A stretch of DNA of 64,000 bases from Mimachlamys varia. Its lineage: Eukaryota > Mollusca > Bivalvia > Pectinida > Pectinidae. A model generated the notes under the pieces. It ran no database searches, was not told the DNA's origin, and saw only the letters and a program-made list of their open reading frames with translations. The position numbers and the translations under genes are program-made. Of the stretch, positions 1-11,079 are shown one piece after another (the stretch's first letter is position 1; every line of letters starts with the position of its first letter). The stretch covers positions 7,807,282-7,871,281 of the forward strand of contig OX392536.1 in NCBI GenBank assembly GCA_947623455.1. The letters are read 5' to 3'.

Positions 1-1059
1 TGTACTCGGCTGACAAAGTAATAAATTTACTGTAACATCCTCCGTACATTCACATTAGCAGGTTGAATGGGGGGCTCCTGAGAAAGTGTAGTGGTATGCA
101 TCGTACACTTCAGATCCATGACTTTTCTTTTGGTAAAGGTCCGTATTTATTTTGATGATCTTTGCTGTCCACATGTATGTTTTCTCACAAAGCTCACACA
201 ACATTTAGTACGAAAGCACTTCCTAAAATCCGTTTCTAAACTTCTACATGTTTATTACAAATCCAATCAAAGGAGTAATGATTTCATTTTAAATAAAGGT
301 CAAGTTAAGATTAATTCGACTTGCATTATTTCTTAGGTCAAATTAAAGCCGATTTCGGGTAAGAATGTGAATTTCATAAATTGACATTTTGTTTTTTCCT
401 GGGTTTTTTTAACCTGAACAATTTGACAGGAATGGACATGAAATTTGTATGCCTGTGTAGCGTTTATTTGACAGTTATATAGAGGCGTCTTTATCAGTTG
501 ATGAGTGGGTTCTTGATAATTCTGGTGTAGCTCTTTGCTCAGTTAAAAGTCGTTTCTTAATCCAATTTTGATGTGACCCTTTGATGAAATCTTTATATCC
601 TTTATCAATTACTCTCAATGATGTTATGGAATCGAAAATTAATAGCTCATGTCCCCTTTCCATTCTGTTAATTTTTTATCTTGTTCGAAGCTTGGTTGCC
701 TTGAATCATGCAAGAGTTAACATATTTAAAAGTTTCATCGGATCCCCTGGATAATTCTTCTAAGCCAGTCCGTGTTTTTTTTTGTTTATTTTTTTTCAAT
801 TTATATGTATTTAAAAAACAATTAAATATGATTGAACTTTGTAACGTATTTCATGTTCTGTGGTCAATGACATTGTTGTGCATGTTAACATTTTGACTTA
901 ATAGTAACCTGATAATTCAGTATATTTTAATGTATTTGATTTTGCGCTTTCCATGTTTGCCATTGCCTGCTTAATCTGTCAAGTTTCCGAGAAATATAAA
1001 CATGACCGATTTACCAGGACCTTAAATAGTACTACAACACTTCAGGGCAACGATCTCTC
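1..1059. other. Unit start region, no gene recognised
   Basis: Low-complexity AT-rich sequence present in units 1-3; unit 4 retains it from position 357 onward. A minus-strand open frame at 475-663 varies in length between units because unit 2 carries a large insert of GATCAA-rich sequence near 21935-22040. I therefore do not call it a gene. No RNA gene or mobile element is recognisable here. Confidence 0.5.
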
Positions 1060-1064
1060 TAGTC

Positions 1065-1072
1065 TATATATA
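1065..1072 (+). promoter_or_regulatory. TATA-like box of candidate gene, unit 1
   Basis: An eight-base TATATATA run lies 34-41 bases before the first candidate ATG and is followed by a short CA-rich tract. This is a plausible TATA position only if the 5' leader is very short. The equivalent runs are at 42438 (unit 3) and 60987 (unit 4). Unit 2 keeps only a shortened TATATA at 22607. The element is inferred; no transcript evidence is available. Confidence 0.35.
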
Positions 1073-1105
1073 CACCCACACACAGTTTACAAAAGCGGTT
1101 ACAAG

Positions 1106-1634
1106 ATGGCAGGTCGCAAGGTAATATTGATATATTTTTAATCATAATAGTCTGTGCCTTGAGTATATTTGGTTGTTTGCGGAAATATTATTGTCATGGT
1201 ATATGAAATGGACACACTAAACCATGTACATTACCAGACTGTTCATACATCAAAACTCGATATGAGAGTATGGGCGTTGTATCGCTGTATATATCAATTC
1301 TAACTTGACTTTAGTCAATGTCTTTGGTAACGACATATTCGACCATATCGTAAAGGTTGTGTCTTTGCTAGTTTAATTTCTCGGAATATAAATATTCTAC
1401 ATTGTATGTACCTTTATTGATCAGAGAAACTTGGTCAAATATATATCTAGGGTCGAAATTATTTGTGCAAAACGGTTTTATTTCACATTCAAAATGGCGT
1501 CTGATGGAAGATTACATAAAGGCTTAAATATTGCTGGTAGTAACGTACAACACAGACAACATAGAATCGACCAATCAAGTAGCTTTGCTTATCCGATCCT
1601 CAAGTATCATCTGCTCAATGGAGATGCTGATTAA
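1106..1634 (+). CDS. Candidate two-exon small protein gene, unit 1 copy
   Basis: Exon 1 is 1106-1120 (five codons, MAGRK) in a strong start context (A at -3, G at +4), followed by a GTAATA donor. The intron is 1121-1424 and ends in TGATCAG. Exon 2 is 1425-1634 and ends in TAA, giving 74 residues in phase 0. The protein is basic, with a KRFYFTFK stretch near residue 23, a His/Gln-rich centre and an acidic C-terminal tail. I recognise no domain, signal peptide or membrane segment. Two overlapping AATAAA signals follow at 1665-1675. This copy differs from the others by Lys to Ile in KYKSR and by GDAD in place of GDDD at the end. An alternative is an unspliced ORF starting at the internal ATG (MASDGR). 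The function is unknown. Confidence 0.45.
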
Positions 1635-1664
1635 TGTTATTTAGATGTTATTTGAAGTTCAAAG

Positions 1665-1675
1665 AATAAAATAAA
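1665..1675 (+). terminator. Polyadenylation signals, unit 1 gene
   Basis: Two overlapping AATAAA hexamers lie 31-41 bases after the stop codon of the candidate gene. Equivalents are at 23207 (only the first survives), 43040-43050 and 61587-61597. The position after the stop supports a short 3' UTR. Confidence 0.4.
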
Positions 1676-2149
1676 TACGTTTTCCTTCCTGACAAGCTTC
1701 TTTTCAGACACATTTCGTCTGGGGTAATTATACTTGATATATATGTATGTTTATTCCGCTGATTAACAAAAATATGTAGTTATTCTTTCCATCTGGTCAG
1801 TGTCACAATATTCTCGTATACAATTTTACTCGAATACCCCTAATTTTTCGAACAGTTCGTTTTGGTCCAGACCGAGTCCGTACATACTCAATTAACCTCG
1901 GATTACTTGAATACCATATATTCAACGAACAATTGTCCAGGTTCCCAATAGTTCGAGTAAGTAGGGTTTTACTGTAATGAATATATACTTAAAATATGAC
2001 TTTGGAAGTTGCTCCGTAGCTAAAAAAGATAAATCATGTGTTTATGAAGTATGTTATGGTCGGCATCTCGGTCTCTCTCGTGGAAAATATTCTAAATCCT
2101 TGTATGATATAAATATGGACGTTTGTGAAAATGCGTATAAGTATGCCTG

Positions 2150-2390
2150 CCTGTTGTGATTGCGAAGTATGCCTCCTTTTTCTCTTTGAGGCCATGACAT
2201 TTACTTTGATCTGACCTAGATTTAAATGGTGGGTGTCGGCGATGAAGCAGAAGACGCTTACCCTTCCGGAACACCTTGTCTTATTATCTTGTTCTTTTCC
2301 AAGGGTCTCTATGATCATCTTTCCTTTGTTCATATTTGCCTCTAGTTTTTTTTTATCGATTTTGAGTTTGGATCATGGTTTTGTTGATCT
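2150..2390 (-). repeat. Dispersed repeat Q, copy Q1, unit 1
   Basis: This block resembles Q2 at 8878-9105: both share the GATGAAGCA core, the GGAACACC(T)GGTCTTATT block (the T is absent here) and the TTTGTTCATATTTTGCC followed by a GATTTTGAGTT tail. On the minus strand it reads CCAGGTGTTCCGGAAGGGTAAGCG, a pattern I associate with common bivalve interspersed repeats. A 99-codon minus frame (2034-2333) stays open in all four units, but it runs through the repeat and I treat it as incidental. The mobile-element class is not resolved. Confidence 0.5.
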
Positions 2391-4553
2391 TTGTAATTTT
2401 TGCGATCATTAAATGTACTTAAATTTTATTATAATTAAATTGCCAGAGACCAAATAAATTGGACAAAAATATCTCCTGTAAGTTTCATTTTTGTTGATTT
2501 GAACTTTGAGATTTTATTATTAGAAAGTTTAATGGATGAAACAACCTTTAAAGAGGCATCACGGTAAAACTGCATTTTTTTATACTTATTTAGAATTATT
2601 TTATATATGAATTAAACGTATTATCTTGTGGAAAATCAATGGGTGATTTACGCTGAAATATGTTCTCAAAAACATTAGTTAATAATAAAATAGGGGGAAT
2701 CACTATTTGTTGATTAGGCCTAACGATTTGGACATGTAATTGTTTTGCGTCACATATGATAACGCATGCGCATTACAAGCTACATCGGTAAACAAAACAA
2801 ATGGCTATCAGCGTGACCTTCATGTAACTACCAAGCAAACTGTAGCCGAATGCATGTAATTGTCAAAACATAACGCAAGGATTATATTACGGAAGCATAA
2901 TAAGGGATGGGAAGTATTCAAGGGAGAAACTTACTGCCCCACTGTTTGCATGTTACAGTTTTCTTCTGTCTGACCGCGCGGCTGCGAGTACAAACAGCTT
3001 TGATTTGGTTTTGGGCCCACCCAAGGGATAACTCTTTCATTCCTCTGTTACATGAAAAAACTTTTTCAAACTTAAAGCTTGTTTTGTAATAATCCCTGTA
3101 TACTTTTCCAGTAAAAAGGAATTATTGAATTATATTGCTGGACAGAAAGACCTTTTCATATACAAGATAAAATATATCGGGGAGGGGGGTCTTTTGTTTA
3201 CGTTGTAAAAAGCCGGTCTAGGTGCGACTGAGGTTAGAGTGTATATGGCTTCAATTTGGACAAACTGAATATATTTTAACCATCATGCGCGGAAAAAATT
3301 GCTTTTCATACCTAATCTATAAAATACGGAAGGTACAAATATTATCGGGTTGGGACCCCGGTATTTAATTTGATACGAATTAATATATATGCATAACTGA
3401 AGTCATTCATTAAAAAATTAAAAAACAATCCATATACATGTATTTCCCATGCCTGGAGTTGTGTTGAAAATGTCAATGTACCATTTAAAATTAATTTACA
3501 AAAAGAAAAAAAAAAGTAAAATGAAAACGAAGCTATCATAATATATTGAAATGGATTAAGTATTGGACAATCATATAAGTATCCCGAGTTCCAAATTTGA
3601 TATACATGTATTCTACATGTTTAGTTTGTGGTGCGTCTTTTGAGTGCACGGACATCTGTGATATATAATTGTAAGTGTTAACGTATGCTGACGCTGAAAG
3701 TTAGATAGATTTTAGAAGAATATATAAATAGTCTGAAAACGCTGTCACTTGACGCATGATCATCGCTATTTTTATCGGGCTTTCCCGAGAAATGCAATTT
3801 TGCAAGTGACTAATAAAGACATTTTGAGTGGACTTTGAATATTTGAATTACAGGAAAATGTAACTGGTAGGGAAGAACATAACTGTAGGTTTTCCCGGGA
3901 TGCCCCTTTAATAATAAGTTTGATTAATCATTTCTCAATAAGTAAATTATAATGAAACAACATTGTAAATTGTCATTCTGAATGCCACTAAAAATCTTTT
4001 ACTATGTATTTTGTTCCTTTCATGTACTTTTTCGATAACATAGATCTTTATAATCAAAAACTGAAACTGATACAAAACATGAAGACATTTTGATGAATCA
4101 TAATTTGATATACAAATGACATATATATATACACATGTTCGTAGTACACGATTTGAAATTATACAGAACCATTTTAATTTTACTTCTAAATTCATAGTTT
4201 TAAAGGTGTTTTACGCACCCGGCCCTCCTGCTCTACATTAATTAAGAATTTTTGGATTCCCACCGTTCGGCACCTAGCATTACTGAAGTCCTAGAAGGAC
4301 ACAAACATCTGTATGAGGCAGTTTAATTCATTTCTTCGGCAAACTGTATCTATTACTAAATTTAAAAGATTAAGCATTTATTATCTGTCGATACTATTCT
4401 TCTGATTATTTCTAAACATGTATAAAATGACGATATTAAAATTCAAGTAAAATCAATTGCACCTGTTTGACATTTATTAAAACTGACGAAGGTTTTAATC
4501 AAAACTTTCTGTATATAAAATACCCCAAGGCCACGTAGTAAATATACACATAT
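2391..4553. other. Non-coding spacer, unit 1
   Basis: AT-rich sequence with no recognised gene. Near 2764 there is an NRF1-like ATGCGCAT palindrome, conserved in all units. A frame starting near 2907 is 60 codons here but 100 codons in units 2 and 3. The block that in units 2 and 3 carries two hairpins is missing here, with the join at about 3735-3740. Confidence 0.5.
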
Positions 4554-4792
4554 GGGCCCAGTTGTTCAAAGGATGATTAGCTTAATCACTATTTAACGAC
4601 ATTTTTCAAACTGGAATAATTATGTCAATATACAAGTTACACTCTTAAAATTTTGTATGTAAATTGACAATATTAGGTATTTGATATCTGCAAAGTTGCA
4701 ATTAAATCTATATTTTCATTTTAAAGTTACAGGATAATTAAAATTTGTACTAATCACTGATTAAGCTAATCATCTGTTGAACAACTGGGCCC
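4554..4792. mobile_element. MITE with 35-bp terminal inverted repeats, unit 1 only
   Basis: The element begins GGGCCCAGTTGTTCAA and ends with its inverse. The arms pair over about 35 bases with two mismatches and include GATGATTAGCTTAATCA. It is 239 bp with no coding capacity. Units 2 and 3 have an empty site at the same place (near 26510 and 46125), showing a recent insertion after array duplication. The termini resemble those of PIF/Harbinger or ISL2EU-type MITEs, but a target duplication is not clear enough to assign a superfamily. Confidence 0.8.
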
Positions 4793-5271
4793 TGAATGTG
4801 ATACTAACAAAGCATGGGCCCAATGTTTGCTGGTTATCACAAATAATTTTCATTTTTGGCATATACCTACCTTGTGATTGTTTCATCACGAACTGACATT
4901 ATCGGTGAATGGTATTAAAAAGAACTATCAAGGATCACTATATCACACCAAAATATATTGCAAATGGTAAATGGCCAAATATTACAAAAAAAAAAAATGA
5001 TTGGAAAATTGGCAACAATTACTTAATATATCCTAAATCTACAATTTGCTGACTATATCATTTTGCAATTATTGTATTATAACATCTATTGATATTGGTC
5101 GGGGGAGTAATAATTTTTGAACAACTTCATTAATTTTGTACCTAAACTAAGGTACTTTTAGAAGTTGTACAAGTTTAAGGGGTCTTGAGAGTGAATATAT
5201 AATCAATTTGTCGTAATTTTACCGAAAGTTGACCTTTGCCCATTAAAATGTTTAACTTGCTCTGAACATTA

Positions 5272-5421
5272 GGACCCGGTCCCATACCTAGGAATGCACA
5301 GCGTCTATCGAACATGGTTAATACAAATACCGGTGATAACAGTCACATGTGTATGGCATGTATTCTACGTAGGGTGATGAAGGAGATCCTAATGGTGGTC
5401 CGCACTGCATATGTACAATGA
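5272..5421 (+). CDS. Exon-like open frame (49 codons), unit 1
   Basis: An ATTAG acceptor-like site precedes an open frame reading GPGPIPRNAQRL and ending at TGA. It is richer in GC and has a more protein-like composition (CILRRVMKEI) than its surroundings. Equivalent frames are at 26988-27137 and 46603-46752, equal in length. Changes include Cys to Tyr in unit 2, Arg to Trp in unit 3 and one synonymous change. It could be a terminal exon, or a remnant of a mobile-element ORF. No homolog is recognised and no partner exon was found. Confidence 0.22.
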   Translation, partial: GPGPIPRNAQRLSNMVNTNTGDNSHMCMACILRRVMKEILMVVRTAYVQ

Positions 5422-6081
5422 AATGTGTGGCCATCTTTACTAATATGTTTGTACCGGTATCAATATTCATGTGATATAACAATTGTAGTTAACTTACGAA
5501 ACAATAATATAGCTTTGTTTTTATATCCTACAATACGCTCCACATAAATGCGTTGCAGAAACAAATGATACAAATACTTTGTCACAATAAAGCCATTTAA
5601 AAAAACGTAAATAGGAGAGAATCCCGAAGGGTTAACAAACGTATAAGCTGAACTCAAACTAAAACACACTTTTTCAAGGGCGTTCTATATATTTTTTGGC
5701 GAGTGGCTAGACACTGTTTTCAGAAAAACCCACTTTTATCATATTTGTCAACTGGGACGAAATAATCAAAAACTAATTAAGTTCTTATTTAATAAACAAA
5801 GCGTCATAAACAAGCTATGTTGTAAAGCGTAGAACTTATCATTTAATAAAGTTAGTCCTTTATTTGACCAATACGATCGAGAAAACTATAAACTAGAATT
5901 ATATGAAGTGTGTTTGCTTTCTGAAAAGTCTGCATAGAACATAATTACTTTGTCAATTCATAGTTTTTTCAATAATTTTTTTTGCCATACAGAGTTTTTA
6001 TTTTGTGTTTCTGCTATCATATATGCATGTCTTATTTTATTCAATGTAGATTTATACTAATGTGTGTCGTCCTTTTTTCAG

Positions 6082-6155
6082 CTTTTATTGCGGAGTGCTA
6101 AAATTCATAAATTGTATCCCGATGATTGAGATTTCTTTGTCTACATCATACAGGG
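6082..6155 (+). other. Candidate 74-bp internal exon, unit 1
   Basis: A textbook acceptor (CCTTTTTTCAG) precedes and a consensus donor (GTGAGT) follows. The enclosed 74 bp has one frame open throughout (CGVLKF, then SLSTSYRG near the end) and another that stops early. Units 2 (27801-27874) and 3 (47418-47491) preserve both splice sites and the exact length. The good sites and constant length favour a real exon, but no gene to join it to was identified. Confidence 0.25.
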
Positions 6156-6251
6156 GTGAGTGATTATTTTTCTTTCTCAATTTCCTAACGTAACACAAGC
6201 AAAAGAATGAACTTGATGCATCCCGCAATCGTCAATGGTGGATGCAATGCG

Positions 6252-6320
6252 TGACGAAATTGGTGACGTTACTCCGGTTACACTGTATAAAGTGATGACG
6301 TTACAATGATCATGACGTCA
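6252..6320. promoter_or_regulatory. Cluster of TGACGT (CRE/ATF-like) motifs, unit 1
   Basis: TGACGAA, TGACGTT, TGACGTT and a perfect palindromic TGACGTCA lie within 70 bases, downstream of the candidate exon at 6082. The arrangement is kept in units 2 (near 27970-28040) and 3 (near 47590-47655). Such motifs bind bZIP factors in animals; activity here is not shown. Confidence 0.3.
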
Positions 6321-7627
6321 CAAAGACAGGTTTATCTTTTTTCTATCAAAAATGGGAATTTACTTGAAAATTATGGGAGAAAATGGTATCAAAAAGGGTA
6401 TAAGTCTTTGCCAACAATCCTGATCCTGAGCAAGAGCTGTATTAACCAGTGACCCTACTCGCCGCCAGTGGGGAGTTGTCCCATTTGATTACCTATATCT
6501 AAGACACGGGATACTTGTGAACACTCTTTGATAAAATACTAAGATAAAGTATTTATCTAAGTGTAATTATGTAACAGAATCGCTTGTTAATACAAAAACA
6601 TATAAATATGGGGTTAAAATCCGTTAACGTTAACTATCCCAACTGATAATTGTCGATTTTGTTTTCAGTAATTTTATGTTGATATTTTAAAATGAGAATT
6701 TGGGGGGGTGTCTCTGTCATTCATATAATATCAGGAATTTCCAAACGCTTGTGAAGTAACGAAATTTTCATTGGCGTATATGTCATTATACAGACGAATA
6801 TAGAAACCTGTACTATTAAGACTAAAATCGACAAAACATAAGCAGATTTGCGCGGCAATACTGTCAAAATTTATAAACAACATTTTTCAGAATTCGGATA
6901 CAACCCCATGCTTTTGTTGACTTTGAATATTGCCGAATTGATCACATGGCCATCACGTGCCGTTTCTGTCTTTACTCAGTCACAGCAATCAAAACTGCAG
7001 GAGTGACGGCTTGCGTTTGTGTGTCTTTTTTTAAGATTTGATCCTGATGGCCATGTTCAATTAAGGATTGGTTGTTATATTTTTGACATTCATTGTTGTA
7101 TAACGTGCATGTACATTGGCGCATCCGCATATTGAATCTTGAATATGTGGGTAAGCCAATGTTTGTTTCACACCAATAAATGTCAAAAATATGAAAACCA
7201 ATACTTAAATTTACATTGTTTTTGTTAACCAAAGCGCAGTTAATGCAGACATATACCTATAGTATTAGTCAAAGCATGATTCAACGTCAGGGAAAATCTA
7301 GGCATAGAACAGCCACCCATTGGCAGTGGAGCAGTATATCTCCAACGCTACAATTATAACGTCATGAGCATGATGACATCACGATGCCCTGATGTATGTT
7401 ATTGAAAATAGCATGCATTGGGCAAAGTAGCTTCATTTAGTCTTTGTTCAGTGGAAATAGAAATATATGAAAGAACACACATTTCGCTCCTGTTTAAAAG
7501 TCGCTTTAGTTTTGTTTGACATCTCAGTTTATAGATGTATTACCTACACAAATATTGCATGTTATATGCATAAACAAAAGAACTCTACAACTTCAATGTC
7601 TTTATTTCACTACACATTATATATTAT

Positions 7628-7936
7628 GGTGGCACGGTGGTCTAGGGGTAGGACGCCGGACTCATGATCGAAGTGTATGAGTTAGAGTCGCTGTCCCGCC
7701 ACTTGTGTTGAATCCTTGAGCAAGATATTTTACTCCGCTTGTTCCAGTCTACTCAGCCTTAAATGAGTGCGTGAAATGGCAGCACCAGTTCTATGCACCC
7801 CAGGGATTTGAGAATGATATTAGCTGATTACTAAGGCCCTATAACCACGGACAATAAGTTGTGAACCACTTTGAGACGACATTTAAGGTTGTTACAAAAC
7901 TGTACATAAGAAACTCGAATTATTATCATTATTTTA
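7628..7936 (+). mobile_element. tRNA-derived SINE, family 2, unit 1
   Basis: The head GGTGGCACGGTGGTCTAGGGG contains a pol III A-box-like TGGTCTAGGGG (7638-7648) and a degenerate B box near 7679. The anticodon-loop-like CTCATGA suggests a Met-like tRNA ancestor. The body has a CCTTGAGCAAGATATTTTACTCC segment typical of conserved central domains of invertebrate SINEs, and the 3' end is a TTATTATCATTATT simple repeat. Length is about 310 bp. It is a SINE, not a functional tRNA gene. Confidence 0.8.
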
Positions 7937-8877
7937 AATATAGTTTTTTTTTAGTCTTCACTATGATGTGCTTTTCATTTTGTGTGGTTTTCACATATTA
8001 AGATGATAATCCTGACATGTTTGATATTTTTTTGCTATGCTGTAACATAGATATTTTGAAAACATCAGTAGATTATCACAGCCAAAAAAGTAATGATTTA
8101 TTGAAACTTTGAATAATCTTACTAACAGATTGTGTGTATGTATAGTATATTGGATATGAGTAATTCGCAAGTTTATGGGATTTTTTCCGTTGTAAGTAAA
8201 TGGAAATGAAACACTTTCGTTAATTTTTGTTTTTCAATCTCATTAGGGCTAACAAACTTATAACAGTAGTGATAGATAACGTCTTCTTTATGTTTGTTTT
8301 TTAATTTAGTTCCCCATGGATTTCATAATCTTAATATTATGTATTTACTCAATCATGAAAAGCTATTTATATATTGCCCTGCACATATATCACACAATTT
8401 AGCAAAATATAAAAGAACCCATTGAACAACATATCACGTGACATGATTGTCCTTATAGTAATACACGAAGAACTGAAAACTAAACAGGACGTAAATGAAA
8501 TTAGATAAACAGGAAAACCCACTTCAGAAGAATCTAGAATCTAGAATCCAATGGCAACAGGCAGTGTTTCTAATTCATTCCATCAAGTCCACCGTCATAT
8601 ATATGTTACAGTGCAATGCTATAACACCGGCATCTGACCTTTCCCAATGACTTCAAATGCTTCACATCTATCAAGTCTATAGTATAGTGGAAATTGCAAA
8701 CAGCTTAAATTATTGCATTGTTTTCACAATCAACAAAGCATATGTTGTTCCCTATTATGTTATCTGTTTCAAACGCTTTGCAGAAGTGATATATTGATAT
8801 TGGTTTCATTGATATTTTGTATATCTGTGTGATATGAAGATGGACGCTTTTTGAGTATACTCATTATTGTGCTTACT
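7937..8877. other. Non-coding spacer, unit 1
   Basis: AT-rich, no gene or mobile element recognised. In unit 3 the equivalent spacer carries an extra block of about 240 bp at 49392-49632. Confidence 0.5.
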
Positions 8878-9290
8878 TGTTGTGATTGAGAATGATGAAA
8901 CGGTTCTCACATTGAGGACTTGACGTTTACTTGGATGTGACCAAGATTTACATGGCGGGTGTCGTCGATGAAGCATAATACGCTTACTCTTCTGGAACAC
9001 CTGGTCTTATTCGCATGTACTTTTATAGGGGTTCTTCGTGTAGATATTTTCTTTGTTCATATTTTGCCCTTAGTTTAATCGATTTTGAGTTCGGATTATG
9101 ATTTTGTTAACGCTTCGGTATTCTCTTTTTTTGTTTTTTTTTTGGTCAATAGATTCTGTTTTACACCTATAGCAGTATGGGGTATCTACTAATCCAGCCT
9201 TGTAAATTTTTCCTTTGTTCATAGTTTGCCTCTTGTTCAATTAATTTTGAGTTCGGTTCATGGTTTTGTTGACGCTTCGGTATAAATAAT
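8878..9290 (-). repeat. Dispersed repeat Q, copies Q2 and Q3, unit 1
   Basis: Q2 (about 8878-9105) shares its core with Q1. Q3 (about 9175-9275) repeats the TTTGTTCATAGTTTGCC and ATTTTGAGTTCGG tail only. The minus frame at 8806-9000 is the counterpart of the smaller minus frame inside Q1 (both have LHRRHPP), confirming common origin. They are diverged members of one interspersed family, close together by chance or by local duplication. Confidence 0.5.
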
Positions 9291-9540
9291 GATTGGCTCC
9301 GTGGCTCCGTGGTGTTAACAACTGTTGGGATGATATACATATGTATGAACAGGGATTTTTTTACGTGGAGCACGAGGTAAATTGCGTAAACGCAAAATCG
9401 AAGGTTAATCCTTATATTTACAGTATTTTTCTGTAAATGGTTCATAAGTTTTCTGTTCAATTTAGCCCCATCTGCAGACATATATTTCATTTCAAAACTT
9501 ACAAACGTGAAAACAGTTCAATAAATGTAACAGCATGAAG

Positions 9541-9656
9541 TTTGCATAAGCCGTAGCTAGCTCCGTCCATGTCAATTGTTAATGACGTCATACAATTGTG
9601 ATTCGAACGGGATAATTTGCATAGCTCCGCCCACATGTATTGTTGTCGACGTCATA
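9541..9656. promoter_or_regulatory. Duplicated octamer/GC-box/CRE block, unit 1
   Basis: Two imperfect copies of one module lie in tandem (9541-9594 and 9616-9656). Each has TTTGCATA, then CTCCG(T/C)CCA, then a (T/C)GACGTCA palindrome (9583-9590 and 9647-9654). Units 2 (31261-31380) and 3 (50850-50975) keep both. The grouping looks like a compact promoter or enhancer, possibly brought in by a mobile element. It is adjacent to the 3' end of the minus-strand Gypsy remnant. Confidence 0.35.
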
Positions 9657-9727
9657 GAAATTTTGCACGTTCTCAAGTATAGTTATTGAAAACTCTAGTT
9701 TGCAGTACAATGATTATCTAGTGAATA

Positions 9728-10790
9728 TCAGTGTAGACTGTAAATAATATTTGACAACCTCAGACGACGACGGTCGCGGCGATATTTCCTTTCATCGTCG
9801 GTGATGACGACATATGACCTTGTGTTGACTTCATTTCTCCACTCCGTTTGTCTCTCCTGCGGTGCATTTCGTCTATCAAGTTCAGTTTTGAGCCTTTCGT
9901 GGTGAATGTACCACAGGTGGTACTGTTACATCCACTACCAAGTGTTATTTCCCTTGAAATAATCTCATTATATGTTAGAGAAGATGTTTGAATATCCTTC
10001 AGAGACAGAATGTTTTCATGTTGAACCTTGATCAGTTCCATTTCCTGCGTCAAGTTCTTTCCTATCAGTGTGGTGACACAGTTTCTTCAGCACAAGAAAA
10101 TCAGTTTTGTAGCTTGAGGCATTCTTGGGATTTACAAACTCAATTTCACACTTTCTGAGTGGGGTTACCGTAGTTCTGTTGAACATTTTGAGAATGCTCG
10201 AAGTCGGTTTTAGCTCAACCCTATCTAGAAGTAGTTCCTTCGAGATGATCCACTGTCGAGTTGGAATAGTGTTTGTTTTCCACTTATGTCAAGTGTAGCG
10301 AGTAGTTCTTGAGATGACTGGATGGTGTATACTTTCCACTGTAAGTATATACAGTTCGAAATAGTTTTCCTCGTTCCTACAGTCGTCTGTCACGTAGTTT
10401 ACCTTCGGTTTTAACTTTACCGCTTGATTGATTGATTTACTGCTGTTTCAATTGTTTCTTTATTCATCACATTTTATTTCAGTTATTTGGATAGTTATAC
10501 TGACGACAGTTCTATCCAAAGGTAATCCACCACAAGACTTAAATGATTGCTGTCGTTTCCGAGGTGAAGGCCTTGGTTCTTATTCTACAGAAATCCTCTG
10601 CTTTATCCTCTGCTTTAAGATCGTCTGCTCTCAGTGAGTATCGCGGATTCCACAAATGAATTTGTCACGAACGAGCGAGTCTGTAAGTTCACTGAAATTA
10701 CACGATTGAGACGGCGTGTTGATGTCGGTCATAAACCTATCAATGGATTCTCCTCCCTTCGACTTTTAGACAAGGGTTTGCAAGCTCGCT
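9728..10790 (-). pseudogene. Internally deleted Ty3/Gypsy retrotransposon remnant, copy A, unit 1
   Basis: Read on the minus strand. A gag capsid-like segment (about 10780-10625) contains GESID then SELTDSLVRDK and CGIRD, the usual Gypsy Gag motif order. A retropepsin-like segment has FQLDSGSS with the LDSG active-site motif (10246-10260), followed by ELKPTS and NPKN. The junction before reverse transcriptase has LIKVQHENI (about 10000-10060). After that, reverse transcriptase, RNase H and the integrase core are absent. The reading jumps to the pol C-terminus, with HERLK (9890-9904) and RSYVV, KYRR, RRLR (9756-9830). Stops and frame changes break every part. No flanking LTRs were identified. 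It could not encode active enzymes. Confidence 0.75.
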
Positions 10791-11079
10791 AATTTTGTAA
10801 CGGGAGAAAGAGAAAATATAGCGACCAGACCGAGACGAACACTGAACTACCCGGTAACTGATGACCGATCCAGTCCAGTTCCACTATTCTATAATGTATA
10901 TGTTATTTTTTCATTCAAGTATGCATAGCGCATGATTTTTTGTATCCGTCCTGTATTGTCAATGCAAGTGATTGTCGATTATTATTGAAAATCGATCGGT
11001 TTGTCCTTTCCGATTCCGATTATCGATTGCAAAATTATCCATATAATCGGATATTTATTTAGATCAAAATTTCAAATAG

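Larger units (their letters stand above)
4793..7627. other. Non-coding spacer with two exon-like islands, unit 1
   Basis: Conserved in units 2 and 3. Apart from the islands at 5272-5421 and 6082-6155, a TGACGT cluster at 6252-6320 and a weak foldback near 7070-7220, I see only AT-rich sequence and homopolymer tracts. Confidence 0.5.

Noticed and set aside
2034..2333. 99-codon minus-strand frame open in all four units
   Set aside because: It lies in interspersed repeat Q, whose related copy at 8878 has a different reading frame length. Openness over so few substitutions is weak evidence.
7628..7705. Possible tRNA-Met-like gene
   Set aside because: The B box is degenerate and the sequence runs on into a SINE central domain.
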